Source: Chamaelirium japonicum
Taxonomy: Eukaryota; Streptophyta; Magnoliopsida; Liliales; Melanthiaceae
Reading direction: 5' to 3'
Length of the DNA: 64,000 nt
NCBI GenBank assembly: GCA_947650365.1
Contig: OX393550.1
Span: forward strand, 51,454,379-51,518,378
Below, piece by piece: positions 1-12,000 of this stretch. Numbering within the stretch: the stretch's first letter is position 1; each line of letters opens with the position of its first letter. A program made the position numbers and the translations under genes. Below the pieces are notes generated by a model that was given only the letters and a program-made list of their open reading frames with translations, did no database searches and was not told the origin of the DNA.

Positions 1-660
1 CCATGAAGGAATGCATTGGTGACGTCCATCTGATGAAAAGGCCACCCTTGAGCAGTTGTCATTGCTAAGTGGGTGTGCACAGTAGTTATCCGAGCAACTG
101 AAGCAAACGTCTCGTCATAGTTAATCTCATACTCCTGGGAGAAGTCACAAGCGACTAGACGGGCCTTATGCCGCTCAATGGAACTATCATGTCGAGTCTT
201 GACCTTGAATATCCATTTACAACTAAAAGGTACTACGCCGGAGGGACAAGGAACCAGATTCCAAGTTTGGGTCCGTTGAAAAGCCTCAAGCTCCATTGAC
301 ATGGCCTGCCACCACTTTGAGTGTAAAACTGCCTTACGGTATGACTGGAGCTCCAAGTAGGTTGCAGGGTAGTAAGAAAGGCCTGGTAAGACGGGAAGTA
401 AGAGGCAACAACAGAGTTGTTAGAGGAGTCAGAAGAGTCAGAGGTAAAGACAGAGTAGCTAAACTTGTCGGGAGAGTAGTCATATCTGTCAGGAGGGTGA
501 TGTTCGCGCGCAGGGTAGCGCCGAACAGGGGCAGGATCTACGACCGGAGAGGAGGGAGCAGCAACAGCAGGCGAGAGTGCTAGTTGGAACCGACTCGGGG
601 GAGGAACTGCAGGCCGACAAACGTAGACACGTGTGACAGGTGATGGTGGAGGTGACAATG
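1..660 (-). mobile_element. Copia pol fragment (reverse transcriptase N-terminal part)
   Basis: Read on the minus strand, bases 2-40 encode FHQMDVTNAFLHG, the conserved Copia reverse-transcriptase core motif. Further upstream (about 233-330) comes a sequence ending in IWFLVPP, like the usual stretch that opens a Copia RT domain. A Ser/Pro-rich spacer of the kind found between Copia integrase and RT follows at about 330-650. The arrangement matches the RT region of the larger Copia at 3006-8303, so the two are probably related. The fragment runs off the window edge and has frame breaks. It most likely lies in an upstream intron of the ERCC1-like gene. Confidence 0.8.
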
Positions 661-1742
661 TGAATTTTCAATCGAGCACGCAAATAGATAAAGCATTGTG
701 AAATAGGTAGGGAATCTCAGAGAAGGGTGCGTAAAATGGTAGAAGAATTTTTTGAGTGGATGCAAATCACATGCAGTGTGTACCATGATTCACAAGGGTG
801 AACACCAGTCTATCACACACTATTTTATGGATGGCAACTAACTGATGTAGGCTTGGCAGCACGATACAACGTTAGGGATAGCCAGGAGCCTATACCTAAT
901 ACAATCCTTACAAACCAAGGGGATCCGAGATCTATGACTGGTTTCAATCACCATTATTTCTGGGTTTATACAGTGCTTTATGATTCCTTTACCAACTCTC
1001 TATCTCGGGCATTGCCCGAGTTTGAGACTATCTATAATATAAAGCAAACCTCATGTTACTGTAGCGCCATGAGAATAACTATGTTTAGTTTTTCTTCTTA
1101 ACAAGTTTTTATATTTTTTTTCCTCTCCGCATTTTCTTTCGGATTCGATTCCCCATGGCATCAGAGCCGTCCGCCAGGGGAGGAAGCACTTGGGGCGTGC
1201 GATTCGCCTATTCAGTGTTGCCATCAAACGGCTGTGATGTCGTCGGACTTCGAATCTCGGTGGCTTACGAGTCCTATTTTTCTTGTTTTTTTTTATATTG
1301 AAAAAAGGAAATTAGCAATGATACCTGTTTAGGACATCACCTTTACAAATTCTTCTTTCATTCCTATCAAGCTCCAAATCTTTAGTCTCTTGGTTATCAA
1401 GAACCAATTATCTGCTATATCTCAAGGTTCCACTTTATTCATCCAAGCTTGGGTCTGACATTAGTAGGCTAGTGTAAATATGTGAAATCTTGTATAAAAA
1501 TATTAATCCATCGCCGTTTCGGGAATGCCTCTTCTTGCCTTTAATTACTATTAATCAAATTTCTTTTGAACTTAATTACTCCAAATAAGATCTAAGAATT
1601 TGAGTTAGGATATAGTTAAGCTTGTATATTGTTATTCTTTATCTAGCATGCGAGATTCATGATTGCTTTGTTGAATATTGTGAAAATCTTCCAGCTTCTC
1701 TATTGACAACCCCTCTCTGTTGACAACCCCTACTTTTTTTAG
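661..1742 (+). other. Intron-like stretch upstream of the first visible ERCC1 exon
   Basis: No exon of ERCC1 or any other gene could be recognised here. At 1155-1169 there is a sequence resembling a methionine-tRNA primer-binding site (ATGGCATCAGAGCCG; usual form TGGTATCAGAGCC), so a degraded plus-strand Copia LTR may lie to its left. The part just before 1742 is pyrimidine-rich and ends in TTTTTTTAG, a good splice acceptor. Confidence 0.4.
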
Positions 1743-3019
1743 CTTGGAAGAGTGCGGCCGGTACCTAGAGACTATAAAAGTTTATGAAAACAAATCTGCA
1801 GACATCATACGTGAACAAATGGATACAGACTATTTATCACGGGTATTTATCTTCTGAAAATCATTCTTGTCAAGTATTAAAAATAGCTCATTTGGTTCAA
1901 TTGCTTATTATAACGTACATAATCTCTACTGAGTCAAGCCAACTTTGAAATTGATTTGAAAAAGTTTTAGTTAGATTCTCTTATTTTACTGATACAGTAT
2001 ACATTTCTAAATGTAAGTGGACTAATTTAAGATGCCAAGGACTTCCTTGTGGGCGACTTGGTCAGACCCATGAATTTTGATTTGTCTTGAAAAACCAGAT
2101 CAAGCCAAATACTTATATTGTGATACAAATTTTGATCTCTCTGTTACCCAAATTTTTATGCCATCCTGAGAATAAAAGACAAAGTTCCATCAATGTGTCA
2201 ACCCCTTAATGGTATCAGATTATTCAGTTTGAGAACATATTGTCTGTTCTAATAGACTTGCTTATTGTTTGTAGCTTACTCATGCACTTACGACTGTTCG
2301 ACATGTCAACAAGACTGATGTAGTTACACTCGGTTCTGCTTTCGGGGTAAGCCTAGAGACTTATGGAAGTATTGTTCCATATTTCAGTATATGTTTTTCT
2401 ATCATGATTTATGGACTTCTGTCTTTTGCAATTGATTTGAAATATCGTACTTTATCATATGAAGCAACTACTATTTAGTGAAGGATTTTTCTTTTCCTTT
2501 ATATATATCTTTGAACTAATCTTCAGATGGCACTATGGCAGCATGACCCAAATCTCGAAAGCCAGTTTAAAGTGTTGTTTATTATTAGGTTAGCAATTAA
2601 GCTAGAAAAATACAATACAAAACCTAGATCAGCCAAACTACAACCTAGGAGGTAATTAAAATTGTGGAGTCTTTGTTGGGGAAAGGAGAATTACCTCTAT
2701 CTAGTCTCTACCAAATCATTGATCTATGTTGTAGGACCATTTTACCAAATCCAGACAACAATCGGCTCCCACAATACCGATTTGGCTAACCAATCTGCCA
2801 CCCTATTCACTTCCCTATATATGTGTTTAGTTCACCACTTGTCAGAAAACTTAAGGATATTTCGACAATAGCAAATATGACATCCTTGTACAATTCCTTC
2901 TCCATCGTTTCTGAAAGCATTTTATGACCAATAGGGAATCTCCTTCCACAATAACCCCTTTTTAAGATTGTTTGAACTGAAAACCCGACCAAAGTGCATA
3001 CTTTTTGTTATCACAACCC

Positions 3020-3077
<58 letters not shown>

Positions 3078-6000
3078 GGCTAGGGTTTGGGAGAATGACG
3101 GACGATTCTCATTAAGGCAAATAACCATGAATATATAGGCACATACATGTGTAGGGAATGAGTCTTGTACACCTAACTCATATGTATAACCTACAATATA
3201 CATTAACACCCCCCCTCAAACTCACGATGGATCAAACACTGAGAGTTTGCTAATAAGAAATCGAAAACGATGAGAGGGACGTGACATTATGAAAAAATCA
3301 GCAATCTACTATGCAAAAGACATAGGGCAAAGAGATAGTGCTAGTCTCGTACTGCTCTCTGGAGAAGTAACAATTAAGCTCGATGTGCTTTGTCCGCTCA
3401 TGAAAAACCGGATTGTTGATAATCTGAATAGCACTCTTGTTGTCGCAATGAAGAGCTGTAGGGCCAGAAGTAGCGACACCAAGATCACGAAGAAGACGTC
3501 GTAGATGAACAACCTCTTTAGTAGTAGTAGCCATTGCACGAAACTCGGCCTCAGTGCTGGAGAGAGAAACAATCTGCTGCTTCTTGCTCTTCCAGGAGAT
3601 CAGAGAGTCACCCAGAAACAGGTAATATCTAGTAGTAGAGAGATGAGTAGTCGGGTCACCGGCTCAGTCAGCATTGGAATATACACGAAGAACTAGAGAG
3701 GAGGTCGAAGAAAAAAGAAGCGACCACCAAATAGTGCCTCTTAGATACCGAAGAACCCGAAGAAGGACATCATAATGAGCCGAGTGAGGTGCATTCACGA
3801 ACTGGCTAAGAATACTGACTGTATGTGCAATATTCGGCCTAGTGATGCAAAGATAGACAAACTGACCAACAATCTCCCGGTACCTGGTAGGATCTGATAG
3901 GGACTCACTATTAGCAGGACAGAGCTTCACATGAAGCTCAAGAGGAGTGTCAACTGTTTGACAGTCAGAAAGTGCAGCACGACCCAGGATGTCAGTCATG
4001 TACTTCTGCTGAGAAAGCATAATCCCTCAAGCACCCCTAGCAACCTCCAGCCCAAGAAAGTAGCGCAAAGGACCAAGGTCTTTCATCTAAAACTGATTCT
4101 GAAGATGCTGCTGAAGAGAGGTTATGGCCCTCGAGTTGTCACCAGTAAGGATCATGTCATCAGAGAATGATGATGACCCTGCTTTTGGGGGAAGTCCGCA
4201 CAAATATAGAGTGATCCTGGAAGCTCTCCACAAAGCCGATCTCTGTAACTGCATGATGGAAACGCTCAAACTAGGCACGAGGAACCTGTTTAAGTCCATA
4301 AATAGTCCGACGAGGACGACAAACGTGCTAAGAGGGCGTGCTGAGACCAGGAGGAGGCTATATATAAACAACCTCGGAGAGTCACCGTGAAGGAACACAT
4401 TCCTCCATCCATCTGAAGCAAGGGCCAACCTCAAGCAACAGCAAGAAGAGTTCGAATGGTGGTCATCTTAGCCACCAGAGCAAAAGTCTCGTGATAATCA
4501 ATCTCGTACTCCTGAGTAAAGCCCCTGGCAACGAGACGGGCTTTGTATCGATCAATGGAGCCATCAAGACGACGCTTGATCTTGAAGACCCACTTGCAGT
4601 TAATGGGCTCAATACTAGCAGGCAGAGGGACAACCTCCCACGTCTGAGACTGCTCAAAGGCCTAGAACTCCTCAGTCATAGCATGTTGCCACACAGGGTA
4701 CTACAGTGCCTCTTTGTAGGACCTGGGCTCTCTGTCAGGTGAAGGGAGGTAAGGTAAGCAGTGAACGAGGACGAGTAGAAAGTGACTGAAACAAAGCCAA
4801 AACGGTCAGGTGAGTAGTCAAAGTGGTCGAGGTGGCGGTTCTGTCGCACTCGCGCTGGGGATAATGAGGAGTGCTGGTATCCACATCCGGTAGAGGAAGG
4901 CTGCTCGAGGTAGATGGCGTACCAGAGGAGTCACTGTTAGACTAAGGTGGAACAAACAAAGGGGCAGGTTGACGACGACGATAATACACCTGAGGAAAGG
5001 GTGAAACAGGTGAAGGGGATGATGGACCCAAGGGGCCAAGGGAGAGGAAGGAGACTCAGGAGAAACATCATTTGAGACAGAAGGAGAAGAAGGAGGGACT
5101 ACTACTGTAACAAGAGGTAAGGGCTCAAGAGCATAGCAAAAGGAGAAGCAGTAGCAGGAGGACAGGATATCGTAGAAGGAGCCTGAGGAGACGCGGAGGA
5201 AGAAGCGATAGGAATTTCAAGAAAGATGAGATCTTGCGATGCAGTAGAGTAATAGGGAACATCCTCGACAAATGAAACATGTCGAGAGATGCGAAGACGA
5301 CGAGCCAAGGGATTATAGCAACGATACCTTTTGTGCTCAGAACTAAGCCCCAAGAGCACACACTTAGTGGAGCTAGCCGAAAGCTTGTTACGCTCGTGGG
5401 AAAGAAGGACAAAGCACGTGCACCCGAAAGTACGCAGCATGTTGTAGTCGGGAGGGGTGGCATAGAGGCGCTTATGAGGAGAAACACCCGAGAGGACTGA
5501 GGAAGGGGTGATGTTAATGAGGTTGACAGAGGTCAAAAGGGCTTCTGCCTAGAATGTTCGAGAAACTAACGAGGAGAGAAGCTTGGCCCGAGCTGTCTCA
5601 AGGATGTGACAATGTTTCCGCTCCGCAACCCCGTTCTGCTCATGAGTGTGTAGATAAGATTGTTGGAAGAGAGCCCCATGGGACTGAAGGATAGAGTGCA
5701 TAGTAGATGAGAGGTACTCACGAGCGCAATCAGAACGGAAGGTCTTGATACGAGCATGGAACTGAGTATGAACCATGGCTGTGAAGATTTGATAGACCTT
5801 AGGAATGTCAGATCGCTGACGAATTAGATAAACCCATGTGAAATGTGAATAGTCTTCAATAAAAATAACATAATAAAAATAACCATTCATAGAAGATAAA
5901 GGTACAAGACCCCAAATGTCGGAGTGTACTAGATCAAAAAAAATACAAGACCTCGACAAACTAGAAGAAAAGGGTTAGCTGAATGCTTAACCAACTGACA

Positions 6001-9000
6001 TCCCGTACAAAAAGAAACAGTAGAAAAGGAACCTCGGTCTAAAGCTTCAGACTGGAAAAGACTTTTAAGCCGACATTCAGACACATGACCTAATCTCCTG
6101 TGCCGTAGGTTGGCATCAAAAGATACAATACCACAGAAGACCGAAGTAGGAAAACAGATAAATGAAGATACTCCAGGTGGTATAGTCCATCAGCCCTACG
6201 AGCAGCACCAATCCTTTGTCCCGAGCGTGGATCCTACACAACATAAGAAGAGGAAGAAAATGTGACTGTCAGGCTGAATCACACAGGCTGCTAATAGAAA
6301 TTAAATTCATGCAGAGCTGAGGTGTATGCAAAACAAAGGTAGGGAAAGAAGGCCAGTAGGGTCTGAGGCGGTAGTGATAGATCCAATCTGCGAGATGGCT
6401 AAGAGAGTTATCTGCAGTGTGGATCAGAGAAATACGAGAGGCGGGTGGGCATACAGTAAGGATGGAGTGGTCAGGATTCATGTGGTGAGAGGCCCCAAAG
6501 TTCATAATCCAATGTGCAGAGGTACCCGAGGTGGCAGAGAAGGCAGAGGGTCCGGAGGAGCCGAAGGAACCAGTGCAGAAGGAGCTGTTCAAGATGCATC
6601 TCGAGACGCTGAAGGTGATCTGTTGTAGTAGCATCAGCAGGGGTGGCGCCAGCAGCTGTAGTAGTGGGTTGACCACGGCTAGGTGGTCCGATACGTTTCT
6701 CTGGATGAAGCTGCCAACATGAGTCGACTGTGTGCCTCAGCTTGCCACAGTGGGTGCATCTCCGAGTGTCAGATGGGTCACCGAACGCGCCAAAGAAACG
6801 GTAGGGACCGCGAGAGAGCGGAGCAGTGGGAGTGGATCGTGGAGGTGGAGCATCTGACACTCGGAGAACTCAGGTCGAAGAGCCATCAGAAACTAGTAGA
6901 GTTGTCATTCCCAAAAGAACTGCAACTCGCGCCAGGAGGCACTGACTTTGGATACCTCCAACAGAGGAAGCTCCAGAGCCTGGAGCTCACGGCAGTAGCC
7001 ACGTATAAAGCTGTGAAACTGCTGAATCGTCTACTCCCCTGCTGAGCAGACTGAGCCTGAGAGAGCAGCTGATACTCTCGGGCCCCGCTCTGCTCCACAA
7101 AGCGCTCCACGAGATGAGCCCAGAGCTCTGCCGTAGTAGTAAAGGTGATTAGGTCAGCTCGAAGCGAGCAGTCAACTGAGGCAACCATAAACGTCCGGAC
7201 ACGATGATCACGTAGGTTTCAAGTGTCAGAGGATCCTGCTTCAGAGGTATTAGCATGAGCAGGTGTAGAACCATCAAGATGACCATACAGAGCTCGGCTA
7301 TTCAGGACACTCTGGACGGTGGTAGACCACACAGTCCAGTTAGCAATCGTGACAAAGGGAAAGTCAGTCAAGACAGGAAGGAAGTCCCTCGTCTGCTCGA
7401 GTGGTGTCGTCGAAAACTGTACAAGGGTTGTCTGCACATGAGTTTCCATCGACGATTGATCTAAAGAAGCCATCGAGAGCTACAGAAGACGCAAAGATTC
7501 GGTCGGCAGAAAGACACGCTACGTGGCGTAGGTAGCAAGGAGTCGGTTGGCAAGGGAGGGCCGACGGAAAGATCGGCAGGACTGCAGAAAAGGTCGACGG
7601 ATTGTAGGAGGTTGGCAGCGAGCTGCAGGAGGGGCTGACGGAAGACTGACAGGCTGCAGGAGGGCCGACGGATAGTCGGCGGGTTGCAGGAGGGCCGACG
7701 GCGGGCTGCAGGAGGTCCGACGAAGAGCTGGCGGGCTGCAGGAGGGGCCGGTGGATAGTCGGTGGGCTGCAGAAGGATCGACGGAGGGTTGCAGCAGGGC
7801 CTGCGGATAGTCGGCGAGCTGCAGGAGGGCCAGAGGCTGGCTGTTGGAGGTCCGGCGGAGGGCTGGCGGGTTGCAGGTGGGCTGACGGATAGCTGGTGGA
7901 CTGCAGGAAGGGCCGACGAAAGACCGGCAGGCTGCAGGAGGGCAGGCGAAAGGCCGGTGGGCTGCTGGAGGAGCCGGTTAAGACCAATAGAGGGCCGATC
8001 GGGTGCGGGAGTGCCAAGCGCGGGCTTGGACGCAGGCCGCAAGGCGACGGGCTTGTCGCGAGTGCAGGCAAGGTCGTCGGATCGGGGAGGAAGGCAGCGA
8101 AAAAGGATGGCGGAGGGATTAAACCCACTCTGATACCATGTTACCACAATCCTAGGAGAGAGAGAGTGAGACGGCTAGGATTTGGGAGAATGACGGACGA
8201 TTCTCATTAGGGCAAACAACCACGAATATATAGGCACATACATGTGTAGGGAATGAGTCTTGTACACCTAACTCATATGTATAACCTACAATATACATTA
8301 ACACTTTTCTGCCAGAGTACTCGAGTCTATCATGATTGTTTCCTTCGTGCAACAAAAAATATCCGTATAGTCCTACATAACATATTTGAGTTTCGGGGAT
8401 GGAAGGGAAGCAAATTAGGTGTATAACCACATAATTCTGCATGTACTTCTGTTCCTATGTCAATGGTGACTTTATCTACCTAACATTTATCTTAATTTAT
8501 GCCTGGCTTCAGCATTGGACTATCGAGTATTGACCACACAATATCTCTCTCACACCTATATCTGGTTGGAAATATTAATAATTTTGAACCTTTCATATTA
8601 CCCACGAGGTCAAACATACTATCGAAGTCATCACTTTACCTACACTTCTACTTCTCAATGATCATGATGAATTTCATCAGAGCATTCTAGTTTAATGTTT
8701 ATGAGATTAGCAGGCAAGTTCACCCTGGTACTCCAAGAAAATATGTATATTGTCTCTTCCCTCTTGGTCAGATCTATACACTGCAGACAGTGATACCCTA
8801 TCTTTGGAAAGTGATCTTTTTGGTAGATGTCCGGTGAGAATTGTCCACATAAGAGCATTGATTCTAGTTGTCATGCTAACTCACTCAGTATGTCAAAAGC
8901 CTTCTTTTGGTTTTGTCATTCAGAATCCTATTTAAATGATTGTAGGGCCTATTTACCTATATACTCACCTGAGGTGATGGAGTCCATTTTGAGATGTCCT

Positions 9001-12000
9001 TTCCTTTGTTGGAATCACTTTAAGCATGACCACAACTCTACACGACTTGGTGTAAAGGCTTAGTGTCTGCTTCTATGTTCTCATTAACATTGTAGATTAG
9101 CGATTCCCTTGTACCGTTGTACGATTAGTTATCATATCATTTGAAATTCTGGAAGAGCTTTGTTTGTTATTTTTGTGTAAATGCTCAAGGTTCACCAACT
9201 TTCATGTTTGAAATGCAGTCTCTTTCACATATCATGGATGCTTCTATGGAAGACTTAGCTCGTTGTCCTGGCATTGGTGAGCGTAAGGTATATCACCTCC
9301 CTTGGCTATTCAAAAACTGATTGAACATGCATATCTTTCTTCTAAGGTTGTTCACGTTGATTCATAACATGGTAATTCATTCTTCTATTAGTCTACTATT
9401 ATAAATTCCTAATCAAATTTATATAATTGTGTTTGTTTTAACGTTTAAGCAGAATAGAGAATTTGTGTGTTTGTGCTACTATTATGACCAGTTGATATAC
9501 GTGGTACTTTTTATTCATGACATTAAACGCCTTTGTTCTTAATATTACGTTTCCTTAGGACAGTAATGATCAGGTGCTCACTCTTGTGCACAGTCGGATG
9601 TGCTCACCATGGATTGGATGACAGCCGTCCATGGTGATCAAGTGCAAAGCGACGCATATACCTGATCATGCCAGATGACTATGATCGATGATGAGTACGC
9701 CCGACCATGTACGACGGTGAGCACCTGATCATTTCTGTTCCTTTGGAAACCTTATTAATGAACATGATGTTTTTCCAAAAAAAATGCACTAACTTGGACA
9801 TTATGCACATCATCAACGATATTATACCTATCCATAGATTTTATGTTAAACTAATTACTAAGACAAGCTTTAAATTCACTTTGATATAGGGAACAATAGC
9901 ACTATGGGAGTTAAGGGTTTTAGAGAATTTGAGGTTGATTTCAGATAGGTGTAGTATAAATCAAATCTGAGTATTATCTGATTTTGTATGATGAAGGTGG
10001 ATAAAGTGAGATTAAAGTTTATATAGCGATGATTAGTAGTGGTGGGGATGTTAGTCTAGAAGGTTTTGTGGGCAGATGAAAATTTTTATGGGGAAATTAG
10101 ATGAACAATGACCTTTTGTAATGCAAGTTTTGAAACAGAATTTCAAGAATTTGAATCGCTGAAGTAGGCTTTTAATAGAGTGTACTTCAGAACAAAGAGA
10201 TCTACAATCTAGGATAAGGTGCAAGTAGAAATTAATCTTATTGCGTATAAAATGAAGACTAAATAACTATTTGATGAAAATGGATAAATATTGGAAAGGT
10301 CTTACTTCCAGTGACTAGTGAGCAGCAAGGCATCTCACCAAAATGTTTACATGATATTGTGTCACGGGACCAAGGAAAACACAACAATTTGAGAGAAACT
10401 CGAAAGATTTGATTCATTAAACTATTGAGGCCATGGGTCCTACATATAAGTACAAGAATTGTCCCCGTCCATTATTTGTTTTCTTCTCAGAACTTTATTA
10501 GCATTGTTTTCCAATAAGGGGTCCGGCCAACTATGATAGGCTAGAGATGTTGGGAAAGACAACAATTCAAATTGGTGGTTGTGTTAGTCCTAATTTTAAT
10601 AGGGTATGTGTCCTTGTCCTAATAGTGTTGCTGGTCTGTATAGTGTTTGAGTTGGTTCAGACTCTGATTTGAGATGGGATGATTCCATTATAGAGGGGGG
10701 GGCTTGGGTCACAGTCGGGTTTGGAAGATATTGAAGGAAAATTAAAACAGAGCATAGAATTTGCTATATTGAATAAAAGAAAAAACAATTGGATTTTGCT
10801 CATCCCTCCTCTCTCACGTTCACTCTTAGTCTCTTATCTATTTCTTCTCTCTTAGTTACACCACAGACCACACACAACGTAGGCCAGTCGTAGGGAACTA
10901 CAAGAGCCTGGTTTCGAAGATCATTGGCGAACCTTACGATGTTCGAGAAGTTGGTATCAAAATGACCAAAACAAGCGGTATCAGAGCCATGTGGGGTTTG
11001 GGCATTTAATATTAGAGCTACTTCGATCTGAGAAAAACGTGGGTGATCCACCAGATTTACCGCCTATCTAGAAGGGCCTAGACACCCTAGAAAAATTTGG
11101 CAATCCAAAGAGCATAGAAAGTGTGGGTGATCCGTTAGAGCTCGATACACTGAGAGTAGAAAGATCGAAGCCTCATAGATCGATAAAAGGACGTGCAATC
11201 CTTCTATCACGATGATTATTTTGGGCGATGAACATGGCTTCAAGTAACATGCTTTAATCTCAACTATCCTGATTCAATGGAAAACTTACAATAATTGGAG
11301 CATCTAGATGCAGTGTTTGCATAGATCCCTAGATTTGTGGGATTTGGTGGAGAACGACTACATATACGTGGCTGTCCAACTGGAGTTGGAGGTACAACCA
11401 CAGGCAAAGATGGATGCACTAAACGAGGGCACATCAGGTTTTGATAGGATGCAAAGGTGTGGAATCAATTCGAAAAGACTTGCATAAAAGTGAAGATGAA
11501 AATAGTTCATTGTAATCCCTAAGAGGAGAATTTGATCACTTGAGGATGAATGATTTGAATCGATTGATGAGGATGAATGATTCAAATCGATTGAAGACTA
11601 TTGTGGGACATTGATTGCGGTATCCAATTAACTCCGAATCAATGGTGAAGACATGAAAAATGTGACGATATTTGAATCATTGGCCCTAGCAGTGTTGCTG
11701 CCATTTGTGGTGTTAAGGTTGGATAGACTCTAATTGTAGAACAATGGTTTCAAAACTTGGCTGATATTGAGTCATACGGTCGATGCGACTCAGTTTTCTA
11801 CTGGCTTGAACCGAGGCACTGGTTGGTACCGTTGCTTGGTTCGTATTGGCCGATACCGAGTCGTACCAGTCTGCATCGGCCAAGTCAACCTTGTATCGGT
11901 CGATACAACCGATTCGTTTCAAAAAACAATTTATCAGAAATGACTGAAACTGGTCCGGATTAAACCAGTCGATACCGAGTCAACTCCGCTGAGTTGACTC

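Larger units (their letters stand above)
3006..8303 (-). mobile_element. Near-complete Copia LTR retrotransposon (5.3 kb), coding region decayed
   Basis: Two LTRs (3006-3208 and 8139-8303), a perfect CTTTT target duplication, a primer-binding site and a polypurine tract define the element. In minus-strand order it has a leader with tandem repeats, gag with one zinc knuckle, a protease region, integrase, reverse transcriptase and RNase H. Several frameshifts and stops break the polyprotein, so it cannot be autonomous. Outside a microsatellite the LTRs differ by about six transitions in about 160 bases, suggesting a moderately recent insertion. It sits in the large ERCC1 intron in the opposite orientation to that gene. 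Confidence 0.95.

Noticed and set aside
853-1101. 82-codon open frame before ERCC1
   Set aside because: No similarity to the missing ERCC1 domains; repeat-like surroundings.
7364-8147. Long Pro/Ser/Ala-rich open frames on both strands
   Set aside because: They overlap a GC-rich tandem repeat in the Copia leader; open frames on several phases reflect repeat composition, not coding.
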